From positions 124,001 through 188,000 of the forward strand of contig NZ_JACOOJ010000003.1 in NCBI RefSeq assembly GCF_014287585.1: a stretch of 64,000 nt of DNA, written 5' to 3'. Within the stretch, counting starts at the first letter, position 1, and each line of letters begins with the position of its first letter. This stretch comes from Parabacteroides hominis (GTDB lineage: Bacteria; Bacteroidota; Bacteroidia; Bacteroidales; Tannerellaceae). Shown in pieces: positions 40,297-48,723 of the stretch. The notes beneath the pieces were generated by a model. The model worked only from the letters and a program-made list of their open reading frames with translations. It was not told where the DNA came from and searched no databases. Both the position numbers and the translations under genes were made by a program.

Positions 40297-42654
40297 ATGA
40301 AACAATTTATTCTTTTTCTCTTCGTATTACTTCCTTTTTGTGTGACTTCACAGGTGAATGAGACGTTTGATGGGCCGGAGATCGATTCGGCTAATCCTTG
40401 GCGTGTAGATTCAGCCGGATTCTTTGTGAAAGACGGACGGTTGCAGTTCGATGCAAGCCGAAGGGCTAAAGGTATCCATACGATCAAGTTGGATATCTCA
40501 TATAATGTAGACGGTATGGAATGGATGTTTGATGTTTCTTTTTCTTATAAACCGACAAATAATAATCATGTAAGAATTTTTGTTTACGCAACCGGCGAAC
40601 CAACAAATGTCGCTTATTTTATACAAGTTGGCCATAATGAGGGAAATGTCTCTTTGTATTCATGGCCTTCTTCTTCTGACCCACAAAGGGTAATAAAAGG
40701 GAGAGGCAGCATTTTAACGAAGGGAAGTAATAGCGTTCGGGTGAAATTGACTTTAGAGAGTAATTCTAAATTGGTTTTATATACACGTTTAGACACAGAA
40801 AGTTGCTTTCATAAAGAGGGGGAATGCAAAGTCGTCTCTTTGGGAGTCAGGAAAGGTGGCGTTTTGAATTTACAATGCCGGTATCAGGCTGCATCGATGG
40901 ATAATATGATTACTTCTTTTGATAATATCATTATTTCAGACCATGTCACTCCAACTCCGATAGAGCCGGAAGAAGAGCCTGGACCATCTGATGAAGAGGT
41001 AAAAACTTTTTCTTTGCAAGATTTGGAGCAAGAGAGTGCGACAGAACTTCTGATGGTGTTCGACGATCCCGTAGATCCTGCCCAATACCAAATATCTTTA
41101 TCAGAGAAAGGCGATGCCGATGAGGTTTATATCTCAGAAGACGAAAAGGTGCTGAAAACCGCATGGAATGAAGCCATGTTGAAGGGCAAGACCTATACTC
41201 TGTCTTATTCCGGTATATTTAACAAGTCGGGCGGTGAATGTAAAGGCGATACAACGTTTGTGTCTGCTTATGGGAAGGAAAGTCAAGAGCCGGATAATTC
41301 GGGCACAGTCTTAATCAATGAAATAATGGCTGATCCTAATGGACTGAAAGATTTGGAGAAAACTGAATACATAGAGCTGTTTAATGCTTCAGGAAAGGAA
41401 CTGTCGCTTAAAGGTTGGCAGCTTATATATGGAAAGGAAAAGCCGAAAACGATCGGAAGTGTAAGCGTTCCTGCTGCAAGTTATTTAGTTTTATATCGTT
41501 CGGGTAGAGAGATAAAGATTGATGGCGGAGGCATAGCTGTCCCGATGGATAATTTCCCTTCGCAATTGGCTAATGCAGGTAAAGAACTGCAATTATGGGA
41601 TGCTTCGGGAAAAGTGGCTGACAAAGTAACCTATGCCAAAGCCAGTCCAGGCAAATCCTGGGAACGTTCCGCTTCCGGCTGGCATCTCAGCGTTGATCCC
41701 CGTGGAGGAACGCCCGGCTCGGTTAATTCCTCTCCGGGTAATGAGGAAGAACCGCCGGTAGATCCTGACGAGCCCGATGTCCCGGATAATCCGGCTGATC
41801 CCGACATTCCGGTAACCGCTGATCCCGTCCAGCCCGGAGAGATCATTATTAATGAGTTGCTCCCCGACCCGTATGCCGGAGGCAGCGAATATATCGAATT
41901 GTATAACCGTTCGGATCACCCCTTGTCTTTGTCCGCCCTCTCTGTCGCCATCCGTAAATCGGATGGAACACTCAGCACCCGGTATCCTTTGGCTTCTATC
42001 CCGCATCATCTGAAAGCAAAAAGCTACCTCCTCTTGACCAAGAACCTGGAAGGCGTTGCTTCTTTCTACTATATAGCCGATCCGACCGCTCTTTGCGAGT
42101 TGGCCAAACTTCCGATTCTTGCCAATACATCCTCTACTTTGGTATTATTCCGTGCGGCGGATGAAACAGTAATAGACGAAGTCGCCTATTCTTCGAAATG
42201 GCACGCCCACTCTGTCAAAAGTCAAAAAGGAGTCGCCCTTGAACGTATCGACCCGGATGCCGCTACACAAAACCCGGCAAACTGGACCTCTGCTTCGGAA
42301 ACGGCAGGTTACGGCACACCCGGTTATCAAAACTCCCAATATAAAAATGTTTCGTCGGGAGGAGCTACGGGGATAGAGCCTCCTGTCTGGATAGAAGAAT
42401 CCGGCAGCTATACCATTTCCTATCTGCTCGACCGTCCGGGATATAACTGCCGTGCTCTCGTTTTCAATACCTCCGGCCTGCGTGTAGCCGAGATAGCCAA
42501 TCATGAGTTATTAGGAACGTCCGGCGAAATTACCTGGAGCGGCATTGCCAGCAACGGAAGCCCGCTACAAACAGGCGTCTATATCTTTTATGCTGAAGTA
42601 TATCACCCCGAAGGTGTCGTGAAACGCTTTAAGAAGGCTTTCCTGATCCGGTGA
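40297..42654 (+). CDS. Large secreted protein with two lamin-tail domains
   Basis: 785 aa from ATG 40297, where the signal peptide begins (MKQFILFLFVLLPFCVTSQ). Residues about 20-215 look like a lectin-like sandwich. Two lamin-tail domains follow: INEIMADPNGLKDLEKTEYIELFN.. and INELLPDPYAGGSEYIELYN... Between them is an acidic proline-rich linker (EEEPPVDPDEPDVPDNPADP). The end (GLRVAEIANHELLG..QTGVYIFYAEV..KKAFLIR) resembles a type IX secretion sorting domain or FlgD-like fold, so surface export is plausible. Role is unknown; lamin-tail domains often accompany nucleases or phytase-like enzymes, but no such enzyme domain is visible. Confidence 0.8.
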   Translation: MKQFILFLFVLLPFCVTSQVNETFDGPEIDSANPWRVDSAGFFVKDGRLQFDASRRAKGIHTIKLDISYNVDGMEWMFDVSFSYKPTNNNHVRIFVYATGEPTNVAYFIQVGHNEGNVSLYSWPSSSDPQRVIKGRGSILTKGSNSVRVKLTLESNSKLVLYTRLDTESCFHKEGECKVVSLGVRKGGVLNLQCRYQAASMDNMITSFDNIIISDHVTPTPIEPEEEPGPSDEEVKTFSLQDLEQESATELLMVFDDPVDPAQYQISLSEKGDADEVYISEDEKVLKTAWNEAMLKGKTYTLSYSGIFNKSGGECKGDTTFVSAYGKESQEPDNSGTVLINEIMADPNGLKDLEKTEYIELFNASGKELSLKGWQLIYGKEKPKTIGSVSVPAASYLVLYRSGREIKIDGGGIAVPMDNFPSQLANAGKELQLWDASGKVADKVTYAKASPGKSWERSASGWHLSVDPRGGTPGSVNSSPGNEEEPPVDPDEPDVPDNPADPDIPVTADPVQPGEIIINELLPDPYAGGSEYIELYNRSDHPLSLSALSVAIRKSDGTLSTRYPLASIPHHLKAKSYLLLTKNLEGVASFYYIADPTALCELAKLPILANTSSTLVLFRAADETVIDEVAYSSKWHAHSVKSQKGVALERIDPDAATQNPANWTSASETAGYGTPGYQNSQYKNVSSGGATGIEPPVWIEESGSYTISYLLDRPGYNCRALVFNTSGLRVAEIANHELLGTSGEITWSGIASNGSPLQTGVYIFYAEVYHPEGVVKRFKKAFLIR

Positions 42655-42695
42655 TAAACTGTCAATAAGTAGTTGATTAATAAATGGCTTTATGC

Positions 42696-42726
42696 TTGTG
42701 GAAGATTTCTTGATTCTTTATCTTTG
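42696..42726 (+). promoter_or_regulatory. Promoter of the small broken ORFs
   Basis: TTG (42696-42698), a 20-nt spacer and TATCTTTG (42719-42726), 17 bp before the first ATG. Confidence 0.6.
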
Positions 42727-42743
42727 TCATATCTTCTATAAGC

Positions 42744-42876
42744 ATGAAGCATTACCTAAATAAATTGTAATCCTTCAAAAGAGGATCTTGATGCTGTGAT
42801 GAGACAAATTGGTACAGTTTTAGATTGGTATAATGAATTGAAAAAGGAGAACACGTTATGGAAGAAGATGAATTAA
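42744..42876 (+). pseudogene. Small ORF with a single-base frameshift
   Basis: ATG 42744 opens MKHYLNKL and stops at once. One base along, the frame continues NPSKEDLDAVMRQIGTVLDWY and then NELKKENTLWKKMN to a stop at 42876. Together they would make a protein of about 43 aa. The second small gene (42858-43040) overlaps its end by 19 nt. I do not recognise the family; the paired layout and small sizes are like an antitoxin-toxin or regulator pair. Confidence 0.5.
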
Positions 42877-43040
42877 AATTCTTGCAACAACATAGAGATC
42901 TGTTTCCGACTCAGGAAATGTATGATGAATTCTTGTTGGTCAGGAAAATGAATAAAGAAGAGCGCAAGTCTTATTCGGTAAAAAGACAAGAGAAGATCAA
43001 GGTAATGACTGCTATTCATAAACCGCCTTATACCAGCTAA
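42858..43040 (+). CDS. Small protein of unknown function
   Basis: 60 aa, charged and helical (MEEDELKFLQQHRDLFPTQEMYDEFLLVRKMNKEERKSY..), no signal peptide or membrane span. It overlaps the 3' end of the preceding broken ORF and, at its own end, runs 29 bp into the convergent C11 protease gene. The upstream AGGAGA stretch is a good ribosome site. Its end may be altered by whatever joined it to the protease gene. Confidence 0.5.
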   Translation: MEEDELKFLQQHRDLFPTQEMYDEFLLVRKMNKEERKSYSVKRQEKIKVMTAIHKPPYTS

Positions 43041-44145
43041 CCCTTTGTTTATACCATTCGAGCATTTTAGGCAGGGATTCTTGCGGGACGAAAACGGTCA
43101 GGCCGCAATAGCTGTCCACCGGTAATGCCTGCTGGGGTGTGCCGTAGTAATAATAGGATTTAGGAGTATGTGCTTTGTAGACAACCGCTTTATCCAGGCA
43201 GCTGATGAAATTGTCGTATTGCTCGTCTGTAGCCAACTGCTTGATATAGTCTGCCATATCATACAACATCCCAGGGCTGCGATACAGGTATTCCAGCCTT
43301 TGCATCTTCTTAAGATCGAGGCTGTAGATATCGCTTTCGGTCTTATCTGCCAAGATATCATGTGTTACGCTTTTCAGATTATCCAGTTCGCTTGTTTTCG
43401 TAAGCGAGACGGTGGCATACGGATAGGAATCGTTCAGATAATAGTTGTAGAATGTTTCGCCTACCTTTTCCAGTTGCAGGTCGGTAGCGAACAGTTGCGG
43501 CATCATCTCTGCATAAGGCCATCCGTCCGCCAGTGTTTCGGTGGGGGAAGCCAAGATATATTCCGCTTTGTTTCTAAGCTCGTAAGCGCATTCGACACTT
43601 GCCATGTAGCAGGCATCGAACAAGATAAAATTAAATACGTTGTCCGGCAATCCCTTTGCCAGGTCGTCGATCTCCATCCAGTTGTTGCCGTCCTGCCCGA
43701 ACGCTTTCAGCTTGTTCTGGTAATCGGAAGGAAGCCAGGCAGTCCCGTGGCTCCATAACACCAACCCGTAGCTGTCTGCCGGATATTGTGAAACCACTTC
43801 GCCGATCACGCTCCGCATCACGTCCGGATCTGCCGAATTCTGCTTTTCATAGTCCTTCAGGTGGAATTTCTTGACAACGCCGTTTTCTTCTTTTATCTGA
43901 AGAAGTTTAGGGTCCGAACCGACAGGGGCATAATAAACGATCAGGTTCCCTCCGTTGAGGTTTTTGCCGGTCGCTCCTTCTACCATGCTTTCTATATTTT
44001 TGGAAGCAAAACTGTCGAGGCTGTTATTTGCCATCATATAGACTAAAACGGTACGGGTTATCCGGGGCTCCGGAGTCTCGTTTTCGGAACAACTTGCCAA
44101 TCCTAAACAAAGGATTATAAACAGAGTGATAAGTTTAAATTTCAT
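43012..44145 (-). CDS. Clostripain-family (C11) cysteine protease lipoprotein
   Basis: 377 aa. Lipoprotein signal (LCLGLASCSE, Cys19), then a C11 catalytic domain with RTVLVYMMANNSLDSFASKNI, the catalytic His in LWSHGTAW and the catalytic Cys in LFDACYMASVECAYEL. C11 enzymes cut after basic residues; gut Bacteroides and Parabacteroides export several (family knowledge). The usual family length and intact dyad suggest activity. It is transcribed from its own promoter (-7 box TATCTTTG on the minus strand at 44175-44182). Confidence 0.9.
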   Translation of the reverse strand: MKFKLITLFIILCLGLASCSENETPEPRITRTVLVYMMANNSLDSFASKNIESMVEGATGKNLNGGNLIVYYAPVGSDPKLLQIKEENGVVKKFHLKDYEKQNSADPDVMRSVIGEVVSQYPADSYGLVLWSHGTAWLPSDYQNKLKAFGQDGNNWMEIDDLAKGLPDNVFNFILFDACYMASVECAYELRNKAEYILASPTETLADGWPYAEMMPQLFATDLQLEKVGETFYNYYLNDSYPYATVSLTKTSELDNLKSVTHDILADKTESDIYSLDLKKMQRLEYLYRSPGMLYDMADYIKQLATDEQYDNFISCLDKAVVYKAHTPKSYYYYGTPQQALPVDSYCGLTVFVPQESLPKMLEWYKQRVSWYKAVYE

Positions 44146-44174
44146 ATACCCCCAATACTAAATGTTTCTGGTGG

Positions 44175-44182
44175 CAAAGATA
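44175..44182 (-). promoter_or_regulatory. -7 box of the C11 protease gene
   Basis: TATCTTTG on the minus strand, 30 bp before the start codon at 44145. Confidence 0.6.
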
Positions 44183-44224
44183 AGGAATTAATCTGTCCGC
44201 GAGATGCATTTACCCTCAATTCTG

Positions 44225-44255
44225 TTTATATGCATATAGATTTTGCATATCTTTG
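44225..44255 (+). promoter_or_regulatory. Promoter of the DUF3575-DUF3868 genes
   Basis: TTTA near 44225-44228, a 19-nt spacer and TATCTTTG (44248-44255), about 30 bp before the start codon at 44285. Confidence 0.55.
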
Positions 44256-44284
44256 TTTCCTAATTCATCATGTAAATCAATAAA

Positions 44285-44848
44285 ATGTCGATGAACAGAA
44301 TCTATCTTGTCCTTATCAGCCTGTGTTGCGCTTTCTGTGCCCGGTCGCAGGTGGTTGGCGTGAAGACGAATGTGTTGTATGACGCGACGACGACTTTCAA
44401 CTTAGGAGCAGAAGTCGCATTCAATAAACATTTTTCACTGGATATTTCGGGCAATTACAATCCCTGGACTTTCTCGGACGATAAATCCATTAAGCACTGG
44501 CTCGTGCAACCGGAGTTGCGCTACTGGCTGCACGAACGGTTTAACGGGCATTTCTTCGGCGTTCATGCCTTGTATGCCGATTATGATGTGGCGGGCAAGG
44601 CACTTCTGAATGTGATGAAGTCCGGTTATGCTTATGATGGCAATGCCTATGGGGGCGGCATTTCGTATGGCTACCAGTTGTATCTTTCGCCTCATTGGAA
44701 TATCGAGTTTACAGCCGGAGTCGGATATGTCCGTTTCGAATATGACAAAACGCCTTTCCCGGCTAACCAAGAGGCGGCGGGCACTTATCGTAACAACTAT
44801 TTCGGACCTACCAAGTTAGGGGTAAGTATCATGTATATCATTAAATAA
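44285..44848 (+). CDS. DUF3575 outer-membrane protein (fimbria-associated)
   Basis: 187 aa. Signal peptide (cleaving near ARSQVVG) and an eight-strand-like barrel: VGVKTNVLYDATTTFNLGAEVAF, KHWLVQPELRYWLHERFNGHFFGVHA, GGGISYGYQLYLSPHWNIEFTAGVGYV. The family is usually encoded beside DUF3868 and Mfa/Fim-type fimbrial genes in Bacteroidales (family knowledge), which is the situation here. It is 7 bp ahead of the DUF3868 gene. It may help assemble or anchor fimbriae. Confidence 0.85.
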   Translation: MSMNRIYLVLISLCCAFCARSQVVGVKTNVLYDATTTFNLGAEVAFNKHFSLDISGNYNPWTFSDDKSIKHWLVQPELRYWLHERFNGHFFGVHALYADYDVAGKALLNVMKSGYAYDGNAYGGGISYGYQLYLSPHWNIEFTAGVGYVRFEYDKTPFPANQEAAGTYRNNYFGPTKLGVSIMYIIK

Positions 44849-44855
44849 GAGCCTT

Positions 44856-45356
44856 ATGAGAACAATTCCATATCTCCTGTTTTTCCTTTTTACCGCCTTG
44901 TTCAGCCATGCTCAGGAACTTCTGTCCGATTATCAGGGAATGGTGCATGTACGAGAAAATAGTATCGAACAACAGGGGGATAACTTGATGTTGAACGTGC
45001 AAATCGACTTGTCCGGATTGTCCGTAGGCCGTCACCAGAGCTTGGCAATTGCACTGATGCTCCGCGAAGGGCGCGACTCGCTGATGCTTCAACCGATCGT
45101 TGTGAACGGAGCCAATAAGCAAAAGATGTACGAACGGACACTTGCCTTTAAAGGAAAAGCTGTTGCTGATGGCGGGGCTTATCTGGTTATGAAAAATCAA
45201 CCGGCTTTACTCCGCGAGGTAACCTATCGGAAAGCAATCCCTTTCGAGTCCTGGATGAAGGGCGCGGAGCTTGTGCTGGTCGGTGAGCTTAAAAACTATG
45301 ATGGCGTTACGCAAAAGGTTTATATAAATGTTTTGACGGATCATCTGTTAGAATAA
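44856..45356 (+). CDS. DUF3868 domain protein, short
   Basis: 166 aa. Signal peptide, then the DUF3868 domain (ENSIEQQGDNLMLNVQIDLSGLSVGRHQSLAIALML.. to ..YDGVTQKVYINVLTDHLLE). Full-length relatives in fimbrial loci usually carry a further OmpA-like or large C-terminal part; here the protein stops right after the first domain. Directly downstream begins a 1.3-kb block of palindromic repeats, so a 3' truncation is likely, although the domain itself is complete and could function. Confidence 0.72.
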   Translation: MRTIPYLLFFLFTALFSHAQELLSDYQGMVHVRENSIEQQGDNLMLNVQIDLSGLSVGRHQSLAIALMLREGRDSLMLQPIVVNGANKQKMYERTLAFKGKAVADGGAYLVMKNQPALLREVTYRKAIPFESWMKGAELVLVGELKNYDGVTQKVYINVLTDHLLE

Positions 45357-45404
45357 ACAGGAGACTTCACCTTTCGACGGGGAGGGATGTGCAAATGTAA
45401 GAAA

Positions 45405-45694
45405 ATTTGAACCACAAATAATGATTTATCAGTGAGCTAACAGACAAAGCTGCGCCTTATGCCGCAGACTCTTTTTTGCCGTCTGCTTCAGCAGACGGTT
45501 TAAAAGGTCTGGAGGCTAAGCCTCTTCCCTTGTGGGCTTTAGCCCCTTTATGGATTATATTTAAAGGGGTTAAAACCCACATAGGAACCGGCAAAGCCGG
45601 AACAATCATCTGTCCGTCTGCTGAAGCAGACGGCAAAAGAGAGCCTACGGCACGCCATCCTATACACCGGTAAATCATCATTTCTGATTCAAAT
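45405..45694. repeat. Large palindromic element, copy A
   Basis: A 290-bp non-coding element with terminal inverted repeats of about 30 bp (starting ATTTGAACCACAAATAATGA, ending in the near complement). Internal arms of 33 bp carry the perfect palindrome CCGTCTGCTTCAGCAGACGG and its flanks. Further dyads occupy the centre. The whole could fold into one long cruciform. Copy B lies 870 bp downstream in the same orientation. Confidence 0.8.
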
Positions 45695-45706
45695 CTGCTA
45701 AAATAT

Positions 45707-45853
45707 GAGTCTGATGGACGCAAATATAATTTTGACGCGGATTTCGCGAATAACGCGGATAAGAAATATGTATCAGGTGTTTAATCCGCGTTATCCGCGA
45801 AATCCGCGTCAAGAAATCCTGTTTATTTATTTTAATCTGCGTCTATCAGACTC
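45707..45853. repeat. Second type of long inverted repeat
   Basis: Outer arms GAGTCTGATGGACGCA and TGCGTCTATCAGACTC enclose inner 27-bp arms (starting GACGCGGATTTCGCG) with one mismatch. It lies between the two copies of the 290-bp element. From 45854 to 46278 there are only short dyads, such as GATGCCTGTC with GACAGGCATC, and no plausible gene. Confidence 0.75.
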
Positions 45854-46278
45854 AAACCTCGTATGTGAAGTTGTTCCTATAGATGCCTGTCGCTTCCCGA
45901 AAAGACAGGCATCGGTTGCCGGATAGATGCCTACCTTTTTCCTGCTGCCCTATAGGCTTTTCCCGGACAGGCTAAAGGCTGTATTTTTTAGCCTATAACC
46001 TATATTTTACGGGACAGGAACCAATCCGATCCCTTATATGACAAAAACAGAAAACAGGGTTCACTGCGGTAAAAGGCTAATGGCCAGCGATTTGTTGTGA
46101 AGGCTGTGAAGGCTGTGAAACCGGTTTACGATCATCCAATCCTATCGATCGATCCCGCCTTTTTTTATCCTGCATTCACAGGGTTCACAGCAACATGCTG
46201 ATCTATAGAGTTTCCCGGACAGTGTGAACCCTAATTAAATAAAACAACCAGGGGGTATTTAGAGGATAATCTAAGAAG

Positions 46279-46576
46279 ATTTGAACCACAAATAATGATT
46301 TGTATATGAGCTAACAGACAAAGCTGTGCCTTATGCCGCAGGCTCTCTTTTGCCGTCTGCTTCAGCAGACGGTTTAAAAGATTTAGAGGCAAAGCCTCTT
46401 CCTCTGTGGACTTCAGGCCCTTTTCATATTATTATATTTAAAGGGTTTAAAAACCCACAGAGGAACCGGCAAAGCCGGAATAATCATCTATCCGTCTGCT
46501 GAAGCAGACGGCAAAAGAGAGCCTACGGCACGCCATCCATATTATACACCGGTAAATCATCATTTCTGGTTCAAAT
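46279..46576. repeat. Large palindromic element, copy B
   Basis: 298 bp, very similar to copy A along its full length with scattered substitutions and small indels in the centre. Terminal arms and the CCGTCTGCTTCAGCAGACGG palindromes are preserved. No coding potential. It ends 59 bp before the 3' end of the minus-strand fimbrillin gene and may form its terminator. Confidence 0.8.
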
Positions 46577-46634
46577 CCGCCAAGGTTTGAAACTGTAAAT
46601 GATTCAAAGCAGCCAAGAATCGATCTGTTTTTGT

Positions 46635-47543
46635 TTAAAAATAAACTGTTTCGTTGCTTGAGCCACCGTCTACCCAGGGGTTGATGCTGCCGGAGAGATG
46701 GATGTCTTTTGCTTGCAGGGTGAATTCGTAAGTTTGTTTCTTGCCGGGTTCGAATGCTTTGGAGGATTCGATGGTATAATCTTTCCCACTCATACGGACG
46801 ATAAAGACGGGTTTGGTAACCGGGAAGAGCAAATAATCGGTAACGATTGTCTGTTGTGCCGGGACGACAGGAGTATTTAAATCCTTGATAAATGTGTAGG
46901 TCGCAGTGGAAACCGCCTGCGTCAGCTTGCCCGTTTGAATATCGAGTTGTAAAGTCGGGGAGTAATTGGCTAAAGAGATGCTTTCTAAAATCATATCTTC
47001 TTTGATGTCGTCGGCTTTCTGGAATTTGATGGTGATAGCCGAGAGGAGGTGGTTGAAGGAGAGGTTGACCGTCTCTTCGTTTGTAGCTTTACTCCGGTTC
47101 AATACGGGAGTGGACCACATGATATCTTCTTGTTTGCTTAGATCGAACGGAATGCTTCCGGGCGTATTGGTGGCTGATGATATATAAGGATAGTAGGCAT
47201 AGAAGTTCAGTAGGGTGTCCGGATTGATCGGATAATGTCCGTCTACGGATGCTACTAATTCGTCGTTGCCGGCTTCTTTGGTATAGAGCGTGTTTGCCAG
47301 GTCTTTGCGGAGGGTGGTGTTTGCACTCCCTTCGTTTTTATGGTGTCCCCAAGAGAAGATCCCGATTTGGGAGTTGTCGGGAAGGGTGGTTTCGGTGATG
47401 ATGGATTTGGTGGTAAGGGTTTGGATGCGGGTGGAAAAGTGGATGGCTTGCGATGGCGTCGTTTCCAACACTGGCACATCTGTTTCATTACAACCAGATA
47501 ATATAAGAAATAATAACCAAAATGTGTATTTGATGATTTGCAT
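46635..47543 (-). CDS. Fimbrillin-family lipoprotein (minor or tip type)
   Basis: 302 aa. Lipobox LILSGCNE (Cys18), then the Mfa1-like fimbrillin fold: AIHFSTRIQTLTTKS near the N-terminus, DTLLNFYAYYPYIS, DIMWSTPVLNRSK, VNLSFNHLLSAITIKFQK, and a C-terminal stretch VPAQQTIVTDYLLFPVTKPVF. Such proteins polymerise after lipoprotein export and protease trimming (family knowledge). It is the last gene of the fimbrial unit and is separated from the main fimbrillin gene by an inverted-repeat element, which may reduce its expression. Confidence 0.82.
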   Translation of the reverse strand: MQIIKYTFWLLFLILSGCNETDVPVLETTPSQAIHFSTRIQTLTTKSIITETTLPDNSQIGIFSWGHHKNEGSANTTLRKDLANTLYTKEAGNDELVASVDGHYPINPDTLLNFYAYYPYISSATNTPGSIPFDLSKQEDIMWSTPVLNRSKATNEETVNLSFNHLLSAITIKFQKADDIKEDMILESISLANYSPTLQLDIQTGKLTQAVSTATYTFIKDLNTPVVPAQQTIVTDYLLFPVTKPVFIVRMSGKDYTIESSKAFEPGKKQTYEFTLQAKDIHLSGSINPWVDGGSSNETVYF

Positions 47544-47585
47544 GTGTTGTAATTGATTTGTAAGAGGGATGGGGTGATCAAAAAT

Positions 47586-47684
47586 AACTTCTTCTCCCCA
47601 CGCTTGACATAGGATTACATAGGAACAGACCTTATTTGGTTTCTGAGATCTTATGTGGCCTCACATCAAGTGCAGGGAGAAGTT
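47586..47684. repeat. Inverted repeat between the fimbrillin genes
   Basis: Imperfect arms starting AACTTCTTCTCCCCACGCTTGA and AACTTCTCCCTGCACTTGA (opposite strands) meet around CCTTATTTGG. It resembles the element at 58561-58697 (both contain a TCCC-GC-TTGA core) and probably belongs to the same repeat family. Confidence 0.6.
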
Positions 47685-47712
47685 TGCTTTTAAAGTGTCT
47701 TTATTTTAATTA

Positions 47713-48669
47713 TTAAATTTCTCCAGTGCCATGATTACCTTGATCCTCCCATGTTGTAACACTTTGTGTAAAGCTTAGTCCTGTAGCTGTAACCTTTACA
47801 TCAATAGTCGTAATTTTACCTTTTTCAAGTGTAACATCTTGTGGTGTGAAAGTATAGTTATCACCATCTATAGTAAATGTAACCTCCCCTATAACATTTT
47901 CTTCTGGAATAACCATGATTGCTTTACCTGCTGAGGTTTTGCTACTTTCATCTGAACCAATTGTGACTGCAGTTTCTGATGATGTTAGAGGGGTCATTGC
48001 TAATTCACCCGTAGCTGAAGTAAATGATCCATCTATTAGGCTCATCGTGCTTGTGCTTTTTGTATTTACAGATATTGCAGTTAAAGATGAAAGAGTTGCA
48101 TTTGCATCCTTGTATATCGTAAATTTTACTTGAGCTAAAGCATGATTGAATACAAGATTATATGCATCTGATTGTGCTGTTTTTCCAGTTAAAGGGGTCG
48201 CATACATTAAATCGGTTTGTGCATCAGGAGTTGCTCCCAAAGTTATTCCAATAGTAGGGGCAGTACCCGCACTTGCAGCATTTACTGTTAGACCATTTCC
48301 TGCTTCTGCTAATGGTGCATAAGCATAGAAATCATACATTGTATTTGGAACTTTAGAATAATACACATTTTCTCCTTCAAATGTTATTCCACCTGCAGTT
48401 ACATTTAGTTGCTTATTATCACATTTATTTGTTGCTGCCCAAGCACTACTCTCTGTATATTCAGTAGCCCAGAGACCTATTTTGCTACCTGTAGCTAATG
48501 CATTCTCTGTGAAAGGCGCTTTTGTATAGATTGCAATATTCTGCCCAAAAGAAATTGCAATAGGATCTTTCCCTTTGTCGATTTCATCAACCGGATCATT
48601 TTCACTTGAGCAGCTACTCATAGCTGCCATGCTTGCTATAGCAAGCATGCTTAATGCTAAACTTTTCAT
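47713..48669 (-). CDS. Fimbrillin-family lipoprotein (probable major subunit)
   Basis: 318 aa. Lipobox MAAMSSCSSEND (Cys20), acidic spacer, then the fimbrillin fold: PIAISFGQNIAIYTKAPF, IGLWATEYTESSAW, MYDFYAYAPLAE, DLMYATPLTGKTAQ and LVFNHALAQVKFTIYK. It is rich in Ala, Thr and Ser with few aromatics, like major pilus subunits, and its codons are AT-rich compared with neighbours. It is 54 bp downstream of the DUF5119 gene. Secretion as a lipoprotein and strand-exchange polymerisation are inferred from the Mfa1/FimA family. Confidence 0.85.
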   Translation of the reverse strand: MKSLALSMLAIASMAAMSSCSSENDPVDEIDKGKDPIAISFGQNIAIYTKAPFTENALATGSKIGLWATEYTESSAWAATNKCDNKQLNVTAGGITFEGENVYYSKVPNTMYDFYAYAPLAEAGNGLTVNAASAGTAPTIGITLGATPDAQTDLMYATPLTGKTAQSDAYNLVFNHALAQVKFTIYKDANATLSSLTAISVNTKSTSTMSLIDGSFTSATGELAMTPLTSSETAVTIGSDESSKTSAGKAIMVIPEENVIGEVTFTIDGDNYTFTPQDVTLEKGKITTIDVKVTATGLSFTQSVTTWEDQGNHGTGEI

Positions 48670-48723
48670 AATATTCCTTTTTTTAATTGTTATTTACCCT
48701 ATAATTACTTATTATTTATTTGT

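Noticed and set aside
45476..45926. Short frames inside the palindromic repeat region
   Set aside because: They arise from repeat sequence; both strands read similarly because the region is palindromic.
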